Assembly (NCBI GenBank): GCA_028224115.1
Contig: JAOIVP010000023.1
Coordinates: 1-7,811, forward strand
Direction: 5' to 3'
DNA from: Candidatus Pelagibacter sp.
Lineage (GTDB): Bacteria > Pseudomonadota > Alphaproteobacteria > Pelagibacterales > Pelagibacteraceae
DNA length: 7,811 nucleotides
The position numbers and the translations under genes were made by a program. This document shows positions 1-6,014 of this stretch, piece after piece. The notes below the pieces were generated by a model. The model ran no database searches and was not told where the DNA came from. It was given only the letters and a program-made list of their open reading frames with translations. Position 1 is the first letter of the stretch. Every line of letters starts with the position of its first letter.

Positions 1-150
1 ATCTTCCCATACTTCGTCCCAATCTGCTCCTAACTTATTATTATGTTTTAGATAATGAGACCCCATAACAGATAGTATCATGAAGGAATCGTAATCAATT
101 CCTACCATTTTTTTTAATTGTTGGAATTGTTCAGTTCGAAAATTTATCAA
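1..150 (-). CDS. Unidentified protein, N-terminal part, cut by the window edge
   Basis: An open minus-strand frame runs off the left edge with no stop. It is bounded upstream by an in-frame TGA at 171-169. The residues read like real protein: a polar helix-like start (NFRTEQFQQLKKMVGIDYDS), then FMILSVMGSHYLKH, then GADWDEVWED at the edge. The first in-frame ATG is at 108, but protein-like sequence continues upstream of it, so a TTG start at 150 is preferred; neither has a Shine-Dalgarno site. A third option is the ATG at 174, which begins MTKNFISFDKF in another frame and would join this frame if one base of the A-run at 139-142 (plus strand) were extra. It lies about 30 bases after the VOC gene on the same strand and could be cotranscribed with it. 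I do not recognise the family; a small regulator is only a guess. Confidence 0.5.
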   Translation of the reverse strand, partial: MINFRTEQFQQLKKMVGIDYDSFMILSVMGSHYLKHNNKLGADWDEVWED

Positions 151-179
151 ATGATATAAAATTTTTTGTCATTTAATAG

Positions 180-590
180 TTATTCAGGATTACTTGTAAG
201 AGTTTTAATTTCTAAAATGTTTTCGTTTGGATCTTTTACAAAAAAAGTTTCTTGCTCATATTTGGTACCCTTAAATCTCAAATAAGGTTCATCATAATAT
301 TTAGTACCATTATCTTTTAATCTTTGCTTTAAAGCATCAAAATCTTTTCTTGATAAATGAACACCAAAATGTGGGACAGACACGTTTCCCATATCCACAT
401 CATGTCTTTCGTTGTCTAATTTATGTTCACTTGCATGAAGAGTTAACTCATTTCCCCAAAAATCAACATCAGCCCACTCTTGTGCAGAATTATCTAGTCT
501 GCAGCCTAAAGCTTCGTTGTAAAATTTTTTTGCAACTTCTAAATCACCACAAGGTATTGCTAGGTGAAAACAGTTGGTATTTCTGTACAT
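180..590 (-). CDS. VOC-superfamily protein, glyoxalase/extradiol dioxygenase-like (COG3565 type)
   Basis: This 136-residue protein has the paired beta-alpha-beta-beta-beta layout of the vicinal oxygen chelate fold. The first module opens with FHLAIPCGDLEVAKKFYNEA (residues 8-27) and continues to WADVDFWGNELTLH. The second opens with PHFGVHLSRKDFDALKQRL (73-91) and ends FFVKDPNENILEIK (116-129). The spacing and the words FHLAIP, VPHFGV, KDPNENILEIK match my memory of the family annotated as predicted extradiol dioxygenases. Likely metal ligands are His9, His74 and Glu127, with His52 and His78 as further candidates. Such proteins are cytosolic; the substrate cannot be predicted. The ATG at 590 is well supported by GAGGAG (600-595) four bases upstream. 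It diverges from cysE and has its own promoter-like sequence in the spacer. Confidence 0.88.
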   Translation of the reverse strand: MYRNTNCFHLAIPCGDLEVAKKFYNEALGCRLDNSAQEWADVDFWGNELTLHASEHKLDNERHDVDMGNVSVPHFGVHLSRKDFDALKQRLKDNGTKYYDEPYLRFKGTKYEQETFFVKDPNENILEIKTLTSNPE

Positions 591-608
591 AATTCTCCTC
601 TTTAATTA

Positions 609-652
609 CTAGATATAATGACTATATAAAGATCGCTTTTAAGTCAATCTAG
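609..652. promoter_or_regulatory. Imperfect dyad/hairpin in the divergent VOC-cysE spacer
   Basis: The arms CTAGAT (609-614) and ATCTAG (647-652) are exact reverse complements. Inside them TGACT (619-623) pairs with AGTCA (642-646), and inside those AAAG (628-631) pairs with CTTT (636-639) around an ATCG loop. Only ATAA (615-618) and a few A/T bases are left out, giving about 15-17 pairs in total. The element fills most of the 74-base spacer and covers the likely promoters of both genes, so it could be an operator or a leader hairpin. No regulator can be named. Confidence 0.5.
621..647 (-). promoter_or_regulatory. Candidate promoter for the VOC gene
   Basis: On the minus strand TTGACT (647-642) and TATAGT (626-621) resemble sigma-70 -35 and -10 boxes, with a 15-base spacer that is shorter than ideal. 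They lie about 30 bases before the VOC start, leaving a short leader with a good ribosome site. On the plus strand TATAAT at 614-619 could serve as a -10 box for cysE, but no convincing -35 precedes it. Confidence 0.4.
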
Positions 653-664
653 CAAAAAAATAAA

Positions 665-1243
665 ATGGAAAAATTTTTACAATCTATAATAGACAGAGAC
701 CCTGCTGCAAAATCTAAGTTAAGTTTAATATTAACTTATCCGGGAGTTAAAGCGGTTTTTTTTCACAGAATTGCTAATTTTTTTAGCACTGCTAAATTTG
801 ATTTAATTGCTAGAATTATTTCACAATTTTCAAGATTCTTAACTGGTATTGAAATTCATCCAAAAGCTAAGATTGGAAAAAATTTATTTATTGATCATGG
901 TATGGGAGTTGTAATTGGAGAAACTTCTGAAATTGGTGATAACGTAACTATTTATCATATGGTAACACTTGGTGGAATTGCTCCAAGTATTAATTCAAAT
1001 GATCAACGAAATATAAAGAGACATCCAACAATTGAAGATGAAGTTGTTATTGGTTCAGGTGCACAAGTATTAGGTCCTGTTAGAGTTGGAAGATGCGCAA
1101 AGATTGGAGCTAATGCAGTAATTACAAAAGATGTTCCAGAAAAAGCTGTAATGGTTGGTATACCTGCAAAAAATGTTGGTATCACTGATAGTGAATTCAA
1201 ACCTTATGGTATTACTCCAGATAGTGATACAAAAACAGATTAA
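665..1243 (+). CDS. cysE: Serine O-acetyltransferase
   Basis: CysE transfers acetyl from acetyl-CoA to L-serine, giving O-acetylserine, the first step of cysteine synthesis in the cytosol. At 192 residues it is a short form compared with about 273 in E. coli, lacking much of the N-terminal helical domain. The C-terminal half is a left-handed beta helix of hexapeptide repeats, from [11 protein letters not shown] (61-71) through [16 protein letters not shown] to [11 protein letters not shown] (148-158). The catalytic segment [13 protein letters not shown] (75-87) carries Asp77 and His78, and KRHP (118-121) carries His120, matching the E. coli Asp157/His158/His193 set. The loop between TLGG and KRHP is several residues longer than in the usual compact form. 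The C-terminus ends in TKTD, without the terminal Ile that inserts into CysK in the classical complex. The ATG at 665 has no Shine-Dalgarno; its stop overlaps the cysK start by one base. Confidence 0.95.
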   Translation: MEKFLQSIIDRDPAAKSKLSLILTYPGVKAVFFHRIANFFSTAKFDLIARIISQFSRFLTGIEIHPKAKIGKNLFIDHGMGVVIGETSEIGDNVTIYHMVTLGGIAPSINSNDQRNIKRHPTIEDEVVIGSGAQVLGPVRVGRCAKIGANAVITKDVPEKAVMVGIPAKNVGITDSEFKPYGITPDSDTKTD

Positions 1244-2244
1244 TGAGCAATATACAAAATGATTTTATTTCAGGAATTGGAAATACTCCTTTAATAAAAT
1301 TAAGAGCAGCATCAGAAATTACAGGATGTAATATTTATGGTAAGGCAGAATTTTTAAATCCAGGTGGATCAGTTAAAGACAGAGCAGCGTTAGCACTTAT
1401 TAAAGATGCTCAAGAAAAAAAGTTGATTTCAAAAGGTGGAACGGTTGTTGAAGGTACAGCTGGTAATACAGGAATTGGATTAGGACTTTTAGGAAATTCA
1501 TTAGGATACAAAACAATTATCGTAATGAATGACAATCAAACTCAAGAAAAAAAAGATTTACTTAGAAATTTAGGTGCAGAACTAAGATTGGTTGCACCAA
1601 AACCTTACAAAGATGACAACAACTTTGTAAAAATTGCAGCTAGACTTGCAGATGAATTAAGACCTTCAAATAATAATGGTGTTATCTGGGCTAATCAATT
1701 TGATAATACTGCAAATGCAAAAGGTCATTACGAAGGAACTGGTCAAGAAATTTGGAAACAAACAGATGGTAAAGTTGATGGGTTTGTATGTTCATCTGGA
1801 ACAGGTGGAACAATATCAGGTGTAAGTAATGCTCTTAAAGAAAAAAATAAAGATATTAAAATCTATTTATCAGACCCTAAAGGATCTGCTCTTTATAATT
1901 ATATAAAGAATGGTGAGTTAAAATCTGAAGGTGGATCTATTACAGAAGGAATTGGATCCAGTAGAGTAACTGCAAACTTTAAAGATGCCAAAATAGATGA
2001 TGCTTATTCAATAGATGATCATGAAGCGTTACCTATTCTCTACGATTTAATTCAAAATGAAGGATTAAGTCTTGGTACTAGTTGTGGAATTAATATAGCA
2101 GGAGCAATAAGACTTGGTAAAGAATTGGGTCCTGGAAAAACAATAGTTACAATCCTTTGTGACCGAAGTGATAAGTATTCAACAAAAATGTTTAATAAAA
2201 AATTCCTTGAAGAAAAAGGTTTGCCCTTCCCTAATTGGCTTTAA
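1243..2244 (+). CDS. cysK: Cysteine synthase A (O-acetylserine sulfhydrylase)
   Basis: This 333-residue fold-type II PLP enzyme makes L-cysteine from O-acetylserine and sulfide. Motifs in order: GNTPLIKL near the N-terminus; PGGSVKDRAA (40-49) with Lys45 as the PLP Schiff-base lysine; the substrate loop GTAGNTG (71-77), with Ala where E. coli CysK has Ser; the phosphate-binding SGTGGT (185-190); and GTSCGINIAGA (278-288), whose Ser280 or Cys281 should contact the pyridine nitrogen. GTAGNTGIGL and the ending DRSDKYSTKMFNKKFLEEKG are, from memory, typical of an alphaproteobacterial/fungal CysK branch rather than of the enteric enzyme or CysM. The ATG at 1243 overlaps the last base of the cysE stop (TAATG), so translation is probably coupled and the two products are made together. 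Its stop overlaps that of the converging gene at 2241. Confidence 0.95.
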   Translation: MSNIQNDFISGIGNTPLIKLRAASEITGCNIYGKAEFLNPGGSVKDRAALALIKDAQEKKLISKGGTVVEGTAGNTGIGLGLLGNSLGYKTIIVMNDNQTQEKKDLLRNLGAELRLVAPKPYKDDNNFVKIAARLADELRPSNNNGVIWANQFDNTANAKGHYEGTGQEIWKQTDGKVDGFVCSSGTGGTISGVSNALKEKNKDIKIYLSDPKGSALYNYIKNGELKSEGGSITEGIGSSRVTANFKDAKIDDAYSIDDHEALPILYDLIQNEGLSLGTSCGINIAGAIRLGKELGPGKTIVTILCDRSDKYSTKMFNKKFLEEKGLPFPNWL

Positions 2245-2654
2245 ATATAGATTTTATCAGACAATCCGAAAATAAGAACTGCACTTAAAATTGTAAAAAC
2301 TAATGGTGCGATAATAGCTTCATTAGAATCGTTCTTAACACCTGTTTTATCAATCTTAAGCGAATAAGTGTTCACAAGTAAGACGCAAACATTTTGAACA
2401 AAAATTAGATTAAAGAATGCCCATGTTCCTTCAACACCATTAGGTCTTACAAACATGATATAAAGAGCCATTAAAAATGATCCAAGAAAAATTGCTCCAG
2501 CCATTCTCATGATGGTTGCTGCAGTCTCATCAATCTCAAATTTTGCTCTAAACTTCTGGTTACCAATTATCATTTGATATGAATAAATACCGAAGCCAAC
2601 AAAGTGGATTATGAAAAGTACTAAATAAAAAATTCCATTAAATTTTTCAATCAT
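2241..2654 (-). CDS. Small four-helix membrane protein of unknown function
   Basis: From the ATG at 2654 the product has 137 residues and four predicted membrane segments, at about 7-27, 47-69, 77-97 and 113-132. Short polar links separate them, including KFRAKFEIDETAATIMR (36-50 region), RPNGVEGTW (70-78) and KIDKTGVKNDSNEA (100-113). There is no signal-peptide cleavage site, so it should be an inner-membrane protein. I do not recognise the family and see no transporter or enzyme motif. A TTG at 2669 would add five residues (MLCLI), but the ATG gives a normal start followed by an amphipathic then hydrophobic run. No Shine-Dalgarno is visible. It is divergent from the aldehyde dehydrogenase and converges on cysK, with a four-base overlap of the two stop codons. 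Confidence 0.75.
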   Translation of the reverse strand: MIEKFNGIFYLVLFIIHFVGFGIYSYQMIIGNQKFRAKFEIDETAATIMRMAGAIFLGSFLMALYIMFVRPNGVEGTWAFFNLIFVQNVCVLLVNTYSLKIDKTGVKNDSNEAIIAPLVFTILSAVLIFGLSDKIYI

Positions 2655-2754
2655 AATTAAACATAACAAAACAAATAAGATTGAACAAAAAAATATTTGT
2701 ACAATTTGGTCTCACTCTCTTTAAGGTTGAAAAAAACTATTAATAAATAAAGGG

Positions 2755-2774
2755 GTATCTGCATCGTTAGATAC
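2755..2774 (+). promoter_or_regulatory. Perfect 6-bp dyad in the aldehyde dehydrogenase leader
   Basis: GTATCT (2755-2760) and AGATAC (2769-2774) are exact reverse complements around an eight-base spacer, ending 13 bases before the GTG start. A purine run AAAGGGG (2749-2755) abuts the left arm and is the only Shine-Dalgarno-like sequence upstream. The dyad could be an operator or a leader hairpin; if folded, it would bring the G-run to about 13 bases from the start codon. The rest of the 133-base spacer (2655-2787) is A/T-rich, with no convincing -35/-10 pair and only a small TTGTACAA palindrome at 2697-2704. Confidence 0.4.
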
Positions 2775-2787
2775 ATCTCATCTTAAA

Positions 2788-4278
2788 GTGCCATTTCCAT
2801 TTAAATCAAAATATGGAAATTATATCGGAGGAAAGTTTGTTGAACCTAAATCAGGAAAATATTTTGACAACGTAAGTCCGATTAACAATGAAGTCATATG
2901 TCAAATGGCTAGATCAGATGCAAAAGATGTTGATGCAGCTTTAGATGCTGCTCACGAAGCATTTAAAGAGTGGGGTAAAACAGACATCACTACAAGATCA
3001 AATATAATGAATAAAATCGCTGATGTTTTAGAGAAAAACCTAAATCTTTTAGCAACAGCCGAATGTTTGGATAATGGTAAACCAATTAGAGAATGTATGG
3101 CTGCTGACTTACCATTAGTTATTGATCATTGGAGATATTTTGCAGGAGTAATTAGAGCAGAAGAAGGATCTGTTGCTGAAATCAGTAACTCACAATATTC
3201 TTATAATATACCTGAACCTTTAGGTGTTGTTGGTCAGATAGTTCCTTGGAACTTTCCACTATTGATGGCTACTTGGAAATTAGCTCCAGCTTTAGCTGCA
3301 GGAAATTGCTCTGTTTTAAAACCAGCAGAACAAACTCCAGCTTCTATTATGCTTATGATGGAACTAATTGGTGACTTGTTGCCTCCAGGAGTAGTAAATA
3401 TTGTTAGTGGATTTGGTCTTGAAGCAGGTAAGCCATTAGCTTCATCTGACAGAATAGCTAAAATTGCATTTACAGGTGAAACAACAACTGGACGTTTGAT
3501 TATGCAGTATGCTGCACAAAACTTAATTCCTATTACTTTAGAATTAGGTGGAAAATCTCCAAACGTTTTCTTTGAAGACATCATGGATAAAGATGATGCT
3601 TTTTTAGATAAGTGCGTTGAAGGATTTGTAATGTTCAACTTAAACCAGGGTGAAGTATGTACTTGTCCAAGTAGAGCTTTAGTTCAAGAATCAATCTATG
3701 ATAAATTCATGGAGAAGGTTATAGCTAGAACAAAAGCAGTAGTGCAAGACAATCCTTTAAAAATGGAAACTATGATTGGTGCTCAAGCATCTGTAGAACA
3801 AATGGAAAAAATAAAATCTTATCTAGATTTGGGTAAGAAAGAAGGCGCCAAAGTTCTATGTGGTGGAGATGTTGCTAAATTAAATAGTGGTTTGGAAAAT
3901 GGAAATTATATCCAACCTACTATTTTTGAAGGTGACAATAGTATGAGAATCTTCCAGGAAGAAATTTTTGGACCTGTAGTTTCTGTTACTAAGTTCAAAG
4001 ATGAAGCGCATGCATTAGAGATTGCTAATGATACACTTTATGGACTTGGTGCCGGTGTTTGGACTAGAAATGGTAATATTGCCTACAGAATGGGTAGAGG
4101 AATACAGGCAGGTATAGTTTGGACAAATTGTTACCATGCTTATCCAGCTCATTCACCATTTGGTGGCTACAAACAATCTGGTGTTGGAAGAGAAACTCAT
4201 AAAATGATGCTAAATCACTATAGACAAAACAAAAATCTACATGTGTCTTACGCAGAAAATAAATTAGGTTTCTTTTAA
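2788..4278 (+). CDS. NAD(P)-dependent aldehyde dehydrogenase, ExaC/acetaldehyde dehydrogenase type
   Basis: This 496-residue cytosolic enzyme oxidises an aldehyde to the acid. All ALDH landmarks are present: PWNFPL (153-158) with Asn155; KPAEQTP (178-184) with the cofactor-binding Lys178; [10 protein letters not shown] (228-237); LELGGKSPN (251-259) with general base Glu252; [11 protein letters not shown] (286-296) with nucleophile Cys291; and EEIFGPV (391-397). The words [25 protein letters not shown] and the ending LGFF are those of the ExaC/AcoD-like branch that handles acetaldehyde and similar short aldehydes, so ethanol- or related C2-C3-derived aldehydes are plausible substrates. The start is GTG: no ATG is available nearby, an in-frame TGA sits at 2728, and the N-terminus ([14 protein letters not shown]) matches the family start. 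A DUF779 gene follows after a hairpin. Confidence 0.94.
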   Translation: MPFPFKSKYGNYIGGKFVEPKSGKYFDNVSPINNEVICQMARSDAKDVDAALDAAHEAFKEWGKTDITTRSNIMNKIADVLEKNLNLLATAECLDNGKPIRECMAADLPLVIDHWRYFAGVIRAEEGSVAEISNSQYSYNIPEPLGVVGQIVPWNFPLLMATWKLAPALAAGNCSVLKPAEQTPASIMLMMELIGDLLPPGVVNIVSGFGLEAGKPLASSDRIAKIAFTGETTTGRLIMQYAAQNLIPITLELGGKSPNVFFEDIMDKDDAFLDKCVEGFVMFNLNQGEVCTCPSRALVQESIYDKFMEKVIARTKAVVQDNPLKMETMIGAQASVEQMEKIKSYLDLGKKEGAKVLCGGDVAKLNSGLENGNYIQPTIFEGDNSMRIFQEEIFGPVVSVTKFKDEAHALEIANDTLYGLGAGVWTRNGNIAYRMGRGIQAGIVWTNCYHAYPAHSPFGGYKQSGVGRETHKMMLNHYRQNKNLHVSYAENKLGFF

Positions 4279-4291
4279 TAGATAAATTATA

Positions 4292-4317
4292 ATGGCCCGT
4301 ATTAGATTACGGGCCAT
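4292..4317 (+). promoter_or_regulatory. Intercistronic GC-rich hairpin between ALDH and DUF779 genes
   Basis: ATGGCCCGTA (4292-4301) and TACGGGCCAT (4308-4317) form a perfect 10-bp stem around the six-base loop TTAGAT. It is the most GC-rich structure in an otherwise AT-rich window. It begins 13 bases after the ALDH stop and ends seven bases before the preferred DUF779 start. No T-run follows on either strand, so it does not look like a standard intrinsic terminator. An RNA-stability or processing element that sets the ratio of the two products, or a weak terminator, are both possible. Confidence 0.7.
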
Positions 4318-4324
4318 ATTAAAT

Positions 4325-4672
4325 ATGAAAGTTTCAGCAACACCTACAGCACTTGAGTTAATTGAAGATCTAAAAAAAACTCATGGTAAAGATTTATTAT
4401 TCCATCAATCAGGTGGATGTTGTGATGGAAGTGCGCCAATGTGTTATCCTGCTAACGAATATATGGTTGGTGATAAAGATGTTCTTATTGGAGAAATAGG
4501 TGGTATCCCTTTTTATATTAGCAAAACTCAACATGAAGCTTGGAAAAATACAGATTTAATAATTGATTGTATTAAAGGTATGGGTGGAATGTTTTCTTTA
4601 GATAATGGAACTGGTAGAAGGTTTCTAACAAGATCTGAAATCTGTGTGCCAGAAAATTCAACGATAAATTAA
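4325..4672 (+). CDS. DUF779 protein, aldehyde dehydrogenase-associated
   Basis: The 115-residue product carries the hallmark DUF779 block FHQSGGCCDGSAPMCYP (residues 26-42), with three conserved cysteines. GEIGGIPFYIS, HEAWKNTDLIIDCI and GGMFSLDNGTGRRFLTRS follow. The family has no established activity. It is repeatedly found beside ExaC-type aldehyde dehydrogenases, for example in actinobacteria, and that is the arrangement here. The cysteine block could bind metal or protect or mature the dehydrogenase, but this is inference. I place the start at the ATG at 4325, giving MKVSATPTALELIEDL, which matches the usual family N-terminus. The earlier in-frame ATG at 4292 would add MARIRLRAILN, encoded by the hairpin itself. 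No Shine-Dalgarno is seen. Its stop overlaps that of the converging SMR gene by four bases. Confidence 0.9.
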   Translation: MKVSATPTALELIEDLKKTHGKDLLFHQSGGCCDGSAPMCYPANEYMVGDKDVLIGEIGGIPFYISKTQHEAWKNTDLIIDCIKGMGGMFSLDNGTGRRFLTRSEICVPENSTIN

Positions 4673-5004
4673 TTAAGTTTTCCTAAGTAATTTACCATTA
4701 CAACACCAACAATAATTAAAATAATTCCAATAGTTCCATAAATGTTAGGAATTTGATTATATTTAAGCATTGCAAATAAAACGACACCCGTAACTGTTAA
4801 TCCGCTATAAGTGGAGTAGGCAAATCCAACCGGTAGTGCTGACATTGCTTTTGAAATAGAAAACATTGTAATGCACATAAACAAAATACACAAAATTGAT
4901 GGAGTTAATTTAGTAAAACCATCAGATATTTTTGCAAAACTATTTGAAGCTATTCCAAATGAAATCCCAAGTGCTAGAAATAAATATCCAAATAATGGTT
5001 TCAT
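4669..5004 (-). CDS. SMR-family (EmrE-like) membrane protein, second of a tandem pair
   Basis: This 111-residue protein has four predicted membrane helices (about 3-23, 32-52, 57-79, 86-106), the usual SMR length and layout. Family landmarks are K25 with DGF (28-30), PVGFAYSTYSGLT (58-70) and the ending MVNYLGKLN. Aligned on the conserved Lys and PxGxAY, the essential EmrE Glu14 falls on Gly17, and Trp63 falls on Tyr66. Asp28, in the loop after helix 1, is the only acidic residue in the whole protein, so ordinary proton-drug antiport is unlikely. It resembles the preceding gene product and may pair with it as a heterodimer. Its ATG abuts the stop of that gene (TAAATG), with AGGAAA (5017-5012) inside the upstream gene, indicating coupled translation. 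ArnE/ArnF-like lipid-linked substrate transport is an alternative. Confidence 0.85.
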   Translation of the reverse strand: MKPLFGYLFLALGISFGIASNSFAKISDGFTKLTPSILCILFMCITMFSISKAMSALPVGFAYSTYSGLTVTGVVLFAMLKYNQIPNIYGTIGIILIIVGVVMVNYLGKLN

Positions 5005-5337
5005 TTAATTATTTCCTAAAAGATTTACCATTAGAACGCCAATTATAATAAATACTAATCCAATTATTGAATATAAATTTGGCATTTGATCAAATCTAAA
5101 TATTCCAACAACTACAGTTGCAATGATGGTTAATCCCGCAAAGGAAGCATAAGTTATACCCATTGGAATATTTTTCATTACCATTGAAAGCGCATACATA
5201 CATGCAACAATTGTTATACCAGTGATGATACTTGGAAAGAGAAGGGTAAAGCCTTCAGCACTTTTTGCAAAACTATTTGAAGTCACTCCAAGCAAAACTG
5301 CTAGGATTAAAAAGCCGTAGGATGTTGCGAGACTCAT
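5005..5337 (-). CDS. SMR-family (EmrE-like) membrane protein, first of a tandem pair
   Basis: The 110-residue product has four predicted membrane helices. It shares SNSFAK (20-25), the PxG-x-x-Y turn (PMGITY, 58-63), GLT and an ending of the form VLMVNLLG with the next gene, so the two look like an ancient tandem duplication. As in its partner, the position of EmrE Glu14 is Gly17 and helix 1 has no acidic residue. Trp63 is replaced by Phe66. The remaining acidic residues, Glu28 and Asp83, are in loops. Paired SMR proteins (EbrAB, MdtIJ) usually work as heterodimers in the inner membrane, and that is the likely arrangement here. Start ATG at 5337 has no Shine-Dalgarno and lies inside a long hairpin (5327-5362). 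It follows the SnoaL-like gene by 38 bases and may belong to the same transcript. Confidence 0.85.
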   Translation of the reverse strand: MSLATSYGFLILAVLLGVTSNSFAKSAEGFTLLFPSIITGITIVACMYALSMVMKNIPMGITYASFAGLTIIATVVVGIFRFDQMPNLYSIIGLVFIIIGVLMVNLLGNN

Positions 5338-5362
5338 TTAATAATATTAAATGAAATCTCGC
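5327..5362 (-). promoter_or_regulatory. Hairpin enclosing the start codon of the first SMR gene
   Basis: In plus-strand order, GCGAGA (5327-5332) pairs exactly with TCTCGC (5357-5362), and CATTTAATA (5335-5343) pairs exactly with TATTAAATG (5345-5353). Only CT, one central A and AAA are unpaired. On the minus-strand mRNA the start codon is the last three bases of the inner 3' arm, and codons two to four (AGT CTC GCA) supply the outer arm. The structure could restrict initiation until opened, or be a DNA operator. No U-run follows it, so it is not a standard terminator. Confidence 0.6.
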
Positions 5363-5375
5363 TAAATATATATAA

Positions 5376-5696
5376 TTATTTAGGTATCTTAGTTGCACCC
5401 GTTTCAAGAGAAATCATTTTTCCATCTTGATACTTAAAGACAGCCATTACTGCTTCAGTATTTCCATCATTAAAACTAACAAATGCATGCTCAACACCGA
5501 TTTCATCATTTTCAAAAAGAACTCTTATTTTGTCTCTTTTGATGTCACCACTCATTGCCCATTTGATTACATCTGCTTTACCCAAAACATTACCTGATGC
5601 ATGCATAGTAAACTTGTAATCATCATGTAAAATTTCATTCATTGCTGCTTCATCTTTTGCTTCCATAGCTGCATTATACTTTGCTAATATTGACAT
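5376..5696 (-). CDS. SnoaL/NTF2-like domain protein
   Basis: At 106 residues this is a single NTF2-like (SnoaL/DUF4440-type) domain: an N-terminal helix pair (LAKYNAAMEAKDEAAMNEIL, residues 4-23) followed by HDDYKFTMHASGNVLGKADVIKWAMS (24-49) and then alternating beta strands (IRVLFENDEIGVEHAFVSF, AVMAVFKYQDGKMISLETG). The cone-shaped fold forms a pocket that in relatives binds or isomerises small hydrophobic molecules. His24, Asp25, Asp26 and His32 line the usual active-site region, but the reaction cannot be inferred. No signal peptide is present, so it should be cytosolic. The ATG at 5696 is three bases after the upstream stop, with AAAGGA (5708-5703) lying in the end of that gene, so translation is probably coupled. 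Confidence 0.8.
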   Translation of the reverse strand: MSILAKYNAAMEAKDEAAMNEILHDDYKFTMHASGNVLGKADVIKWAMSGDIKRDKIRVLFENDEIGVEHAFVSFNDGNTEAVMAVFKYQDGKMISLETGATKIPK

Positions 5697-5699
5697 ATT

Positions 5700-5990
5700 T
5701 TATCCTTTGTATTGTTCTAGGAGATCATCTCCCATTGGAGTAGTAACTGAATTAGCTAAATCAACACCAGCAGCAGCTCTTTCTTTATGAAGCTCATCAT
5801 CAGCCTTAAAGCCTTCAAGACCTTCCATGGTATCAAATCTAATTATTGCAGTGATTTTAGCTTCATTGCCTTTTTCAGATCCGGCATAAAGAAATGTCAT
5901 TCCATATTTTTTGATTTTTTCTGAATTGTTGTGAACCATTGCTTTCCATTTAGCAAAAGTTTCAATTGGTCCTTCTATTTTTACTATCAT
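5700..5990 (-). CDS. Small alpha/beta barrel-like protein (DUF3764/ABM-like), function unknown
   Basis: The 96-residue product reads as a ferredoxin-like alpha/beta domain: strand MIVKIEGPIE, helix TFAKWKAMVHNNSEKIKKYG (residues 11-30), strands MTFLYAGSEKG and KITAIIRFDT, helix MEGLEGFKADDELHKERAAAG, and final strand SVTTPMG. Proteins of this size and pattern (DUF3764, antibiotic-biosynthesis monooxygenase relatives, dimeric alpha/beta barrels) usually form homodimers. It lacks an obvious heme or catalytic signature. There is no signal peptide. The start at 5990 follows a GAAAGAG purine run. It lies 24 bases after the frameshifted gene and three bases before the SnoaL-like gene, so these belong to one transcription unit. 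The family assignment is by pattern only. Confidence 0.7.
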   Translation of the reverse strand: MIVKIEGPIETFAKWKAMVHNNSEKIKKYGMTFLYAGSEKGNEAKITAIIRFDTMEGLEGFKADDELHKERAAAGVDLANSVTTPMGDDLLEQYKG

Positions 5991-6014
5991 TTTTTCTCTT
6001 TCTTTTTTTTATTA

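Noticed and set aside
149..174. AAATGA/TCATTT inverted repeat after the VOC stop as a terminator
   Set aside because: The stem is short and almost all A/T, with a long loop and no clear T-run after it on the minus strand; too weak to call.
350..592. Plus-strand open frame opposite the VOC gene
   Set aside because: It is the antisense shadow of a convincing gene with a good ribosome site, and its translation shows no recognisable domain.
1003..1200. Minus-strand open frame inside cysE
   Set aside because: Antisense shadow of well-conserved cysE sequence.
3234..3638. Minus-strand open frame inside the aldehyde dehydrogenase
   Set aside because: Antisense shadow; the sense strand encodes conserved ALDH motifs throughout.
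4292..4324. Earlier ATG for the DUF779 gene
   Set aside because: The added residues are encoded by the hairpin and do not match the usual family N-terminus; the ATG at 4325 does.
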